Assembly: GCA_020137815.1 (NCBI GenBank)
Contig: CM035354.1
Location: 4,544,796 to 4,608,795, forward strand
Length of the DNA: 64,000 nt
Source: Hormiphora californensis
Lineage: Eukaryota; Ctenophora; Tentaculata; Cydippida; Pleurobrachiidae
Direction: 5' to 3'
A program made the position numbers and the translations under genes. This document shows, piece by piece, positions 62,638 through 64,000 of this stretch (position 1 is the stretch's first letter; each line of letters starts with the position of its first letter). Below the pieces are notes generated by a model that worked only from the letters and a program-made list of their open reading frames with translations, had not been told where the DNA came from and did not search any database.

Positions 62638-64000
62638 CTGGAGGTAGAGGGGAGTGTTAGAGGGTGGGTGTATGTGTGGCTCACACCATCATGAGTGTTC
62701 ACTGTTCGGTAGAGCAAGTATTTGTGGGATTCGTACTGAGTTTTACAGTATTTATTCAATCCAGTGCGATGAACGCAGACAAAAAGAAGGTACACACAGA
62801 CATCCCTCCCTCCCACACAGGGAGGGAAAGGTTGCTACAGGCCCCAGTGAGTGTAGCACGGTAACCCCATGAGGTGCGCCACTCTGTGTGTACTGTGTGT
62901 GAGGGTGGAGCAGGATTATAGAGCTCTTCTCAACACTGTACAACTAGAAGTCAGACCCGAAAAGATGGGACGGGGAACAAAACAAAATGAAGTTATGGTC
63001 TAACCTTATTACTCAACAAGTCTAACTCTTCTTCAAGTAGAGACTGTCAGGCCAATGCAATGCTCTGACAAAGTAGAGAGGGTCTAGCAAAGCAAACTAA
63101 ATAAAAATAAAACGAAATTGTGGTCTCACGGGGGGGGGGGGGGGGGGGGGGGCCAACGAATTTTTTATATATTTCCTTAATTTTGGAATTTTTTATATAT
63201 ATATAAAAATATATAAAAATATATAAAAATATATAAAAATATATAAAGTTATGTAAATAATATATAAAAATATATAAATATATAAAATATATAAAATAAA
63301 CCCTTTTTCACCCCTTTTACTTTCAAAAAAGGGGATTATTTCCATCTATTGTTCACTTGAATATGTTTCATAGAGTTAATTTAATTAATTTTAATTAATA
63401 ATTGAGAATGTGTTCAAAAGTGAATTATGCACTGTCAAAAGTAGAACTGGTGAAGAGAGGTTCCGGCCTAATAATATCTACCAGTTTTGGTGTGATTTCA
63501 ATCATTTTTTGTATGTTGATCCGTGAATATGTACTAGAACTGGTGAAGAGAGGTTGGGATCGCGAAACTAAAAAAAACAAATCATTTTTGACGTCATTTT
63601 GACGTCATGAAGTTATTGACGCGACGTCACGATGTTACAAACGTCACATTGATGACGGAAAATCATCAGGATTATCTAGATGAAGATTTGCCTGCGAAGC
63701 AGGCAAGCCCCGTAGGGCGCGCGAACATGGGGGGCGCGACGTGCCCAAGATGAAGATGCTGACCAAGTTTGAGATCAATTGAATGATATTTGATCCCGCT
63801 ATGGCGAAAAACAGCTTTCTGTTTTCACACTTTCGGCACAATTTTTTATATATTTTTATATATTTTTTATATATTTTTATATATTTTTATATATTCATAT
63901 GTATTTTTATATAGGGTAAACCGGGGCAATTCGAACAACTGGGGCAATTCGAACATAGTACTGCCCGTCTCTCACCTAGTTAAGCTATCATAATGACGTC
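62638..64000. other. No gene recognised; poly-G, AT-rich and dispersed repeats
   Basis: Contains a 23-base poly-G run (63130-63152), ATATAAAAAT tandem repeats (63195-63300) with an inverted counterpart (63841-63915), two copies of GAACTGGTGAAGAGAGGTT (63446 and 63538), and at the end GGGTAAACCGGGGCAATTCGAAC twice-repeated words that resemble 31041-31098. The 5' exons of the acidic membrane protein may lie here, but I could not place them. Confidence 0.6.

Noticed and set aside
63644-63841. 65-residue minus-strand frame
   Set aside because: Lies in a GC-rich dispersed-repeat region between AT repeats; no evidence of a gene.

Overview
This is animal nuclear DNA. Nearly every gene is cut by many small GT-AG introns, and the proteins are metazoan: rhodopsin-class GPCRs, a ZIP zinc transporter, an SLC15-type transporter, UFC1, NOG1/GTPBP4 and the mitochondrial ATP synthase alpha subunit. 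The intronless GPCR at 51581-52579 resembles, from memory, the large orphan receptor sets of cnidarians and other non-bilaterians. A non-bilaterian or otherwise early-branching animal is therefore my guess, but nothing here fixes the phylum. The DNA is rich in GA/CT microsatellites, minisatellites and fold-back (inverted-repeat) elements, often placed inside introns.

Layout. 1-702 (+): last three exons of a ZIP zinc transporter. 703-5466: no gene recognised; Harbinger-like MITEs, a fold-back and CT tracts. 5467-21242 (+): an 11-exon class A GPCR with a very long third cytoplasmic loop. Its fourth intron holds, on the opposite strand, an intronless hemocyanin/prophenoloxidase-family gene (10554-12443) and a decayed partial copy of that gene's 5' end (about 14500-15245). 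22866-34307 (-): a 13-exon proton-coupled oligopeptide transporter (POT/SLC15 family) whose introns carry a 31-bp minisatellite, a 300-bp satellite and several MITEs. 34689-38755 (-): a 9-exon membrane-anchored MACPF protein. 39010-39744 (+): a small secreted cysteine-rich protein. 39745-41379: inverted repeats. 41380-45258 (+): ATP synthase alpha, complete. 45658-48499 (+): a penicillin-amidase-like Ntn hydrolase, complete. 48869-55468 (+): NOG1/GTPBP4, complete, with an intronless GPCR (51581-52579, -) nested in intron 9. 55667-60369 (+): UFC1, complete, whose last intron contains a 3.1-kb palindromic satellite made of 505-bp units. 60685-62637 (-): C-terminal exons of an acidic, Thr/Ser-rich single-pass membrane protein. 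62638-64000: no gene recognised, poly-G and AT-rich repeats.

The genes do not form one pathway; this is an ordinary mixed-function animal gene neighbourhood. What stands out is: (a) two cases of an intronless gene lying antisense inside an intron of a many-exon gene; (b) repeated small tandem duplications that sit exactly on exon-intron boundaries; (c) a hemocyanin-superfamily gene and a bacterial-type penicillin amidase in what looks like a non-arthropod animal; (d) a head-to-head satellite carrying a conserved exon-like reading frame; and (e) several fold-back transposons with clear target-site duplications.

All exon boundaries were placed by eye from reading-frame continuity, GT-AG sites and family similarity; no alignment was run.
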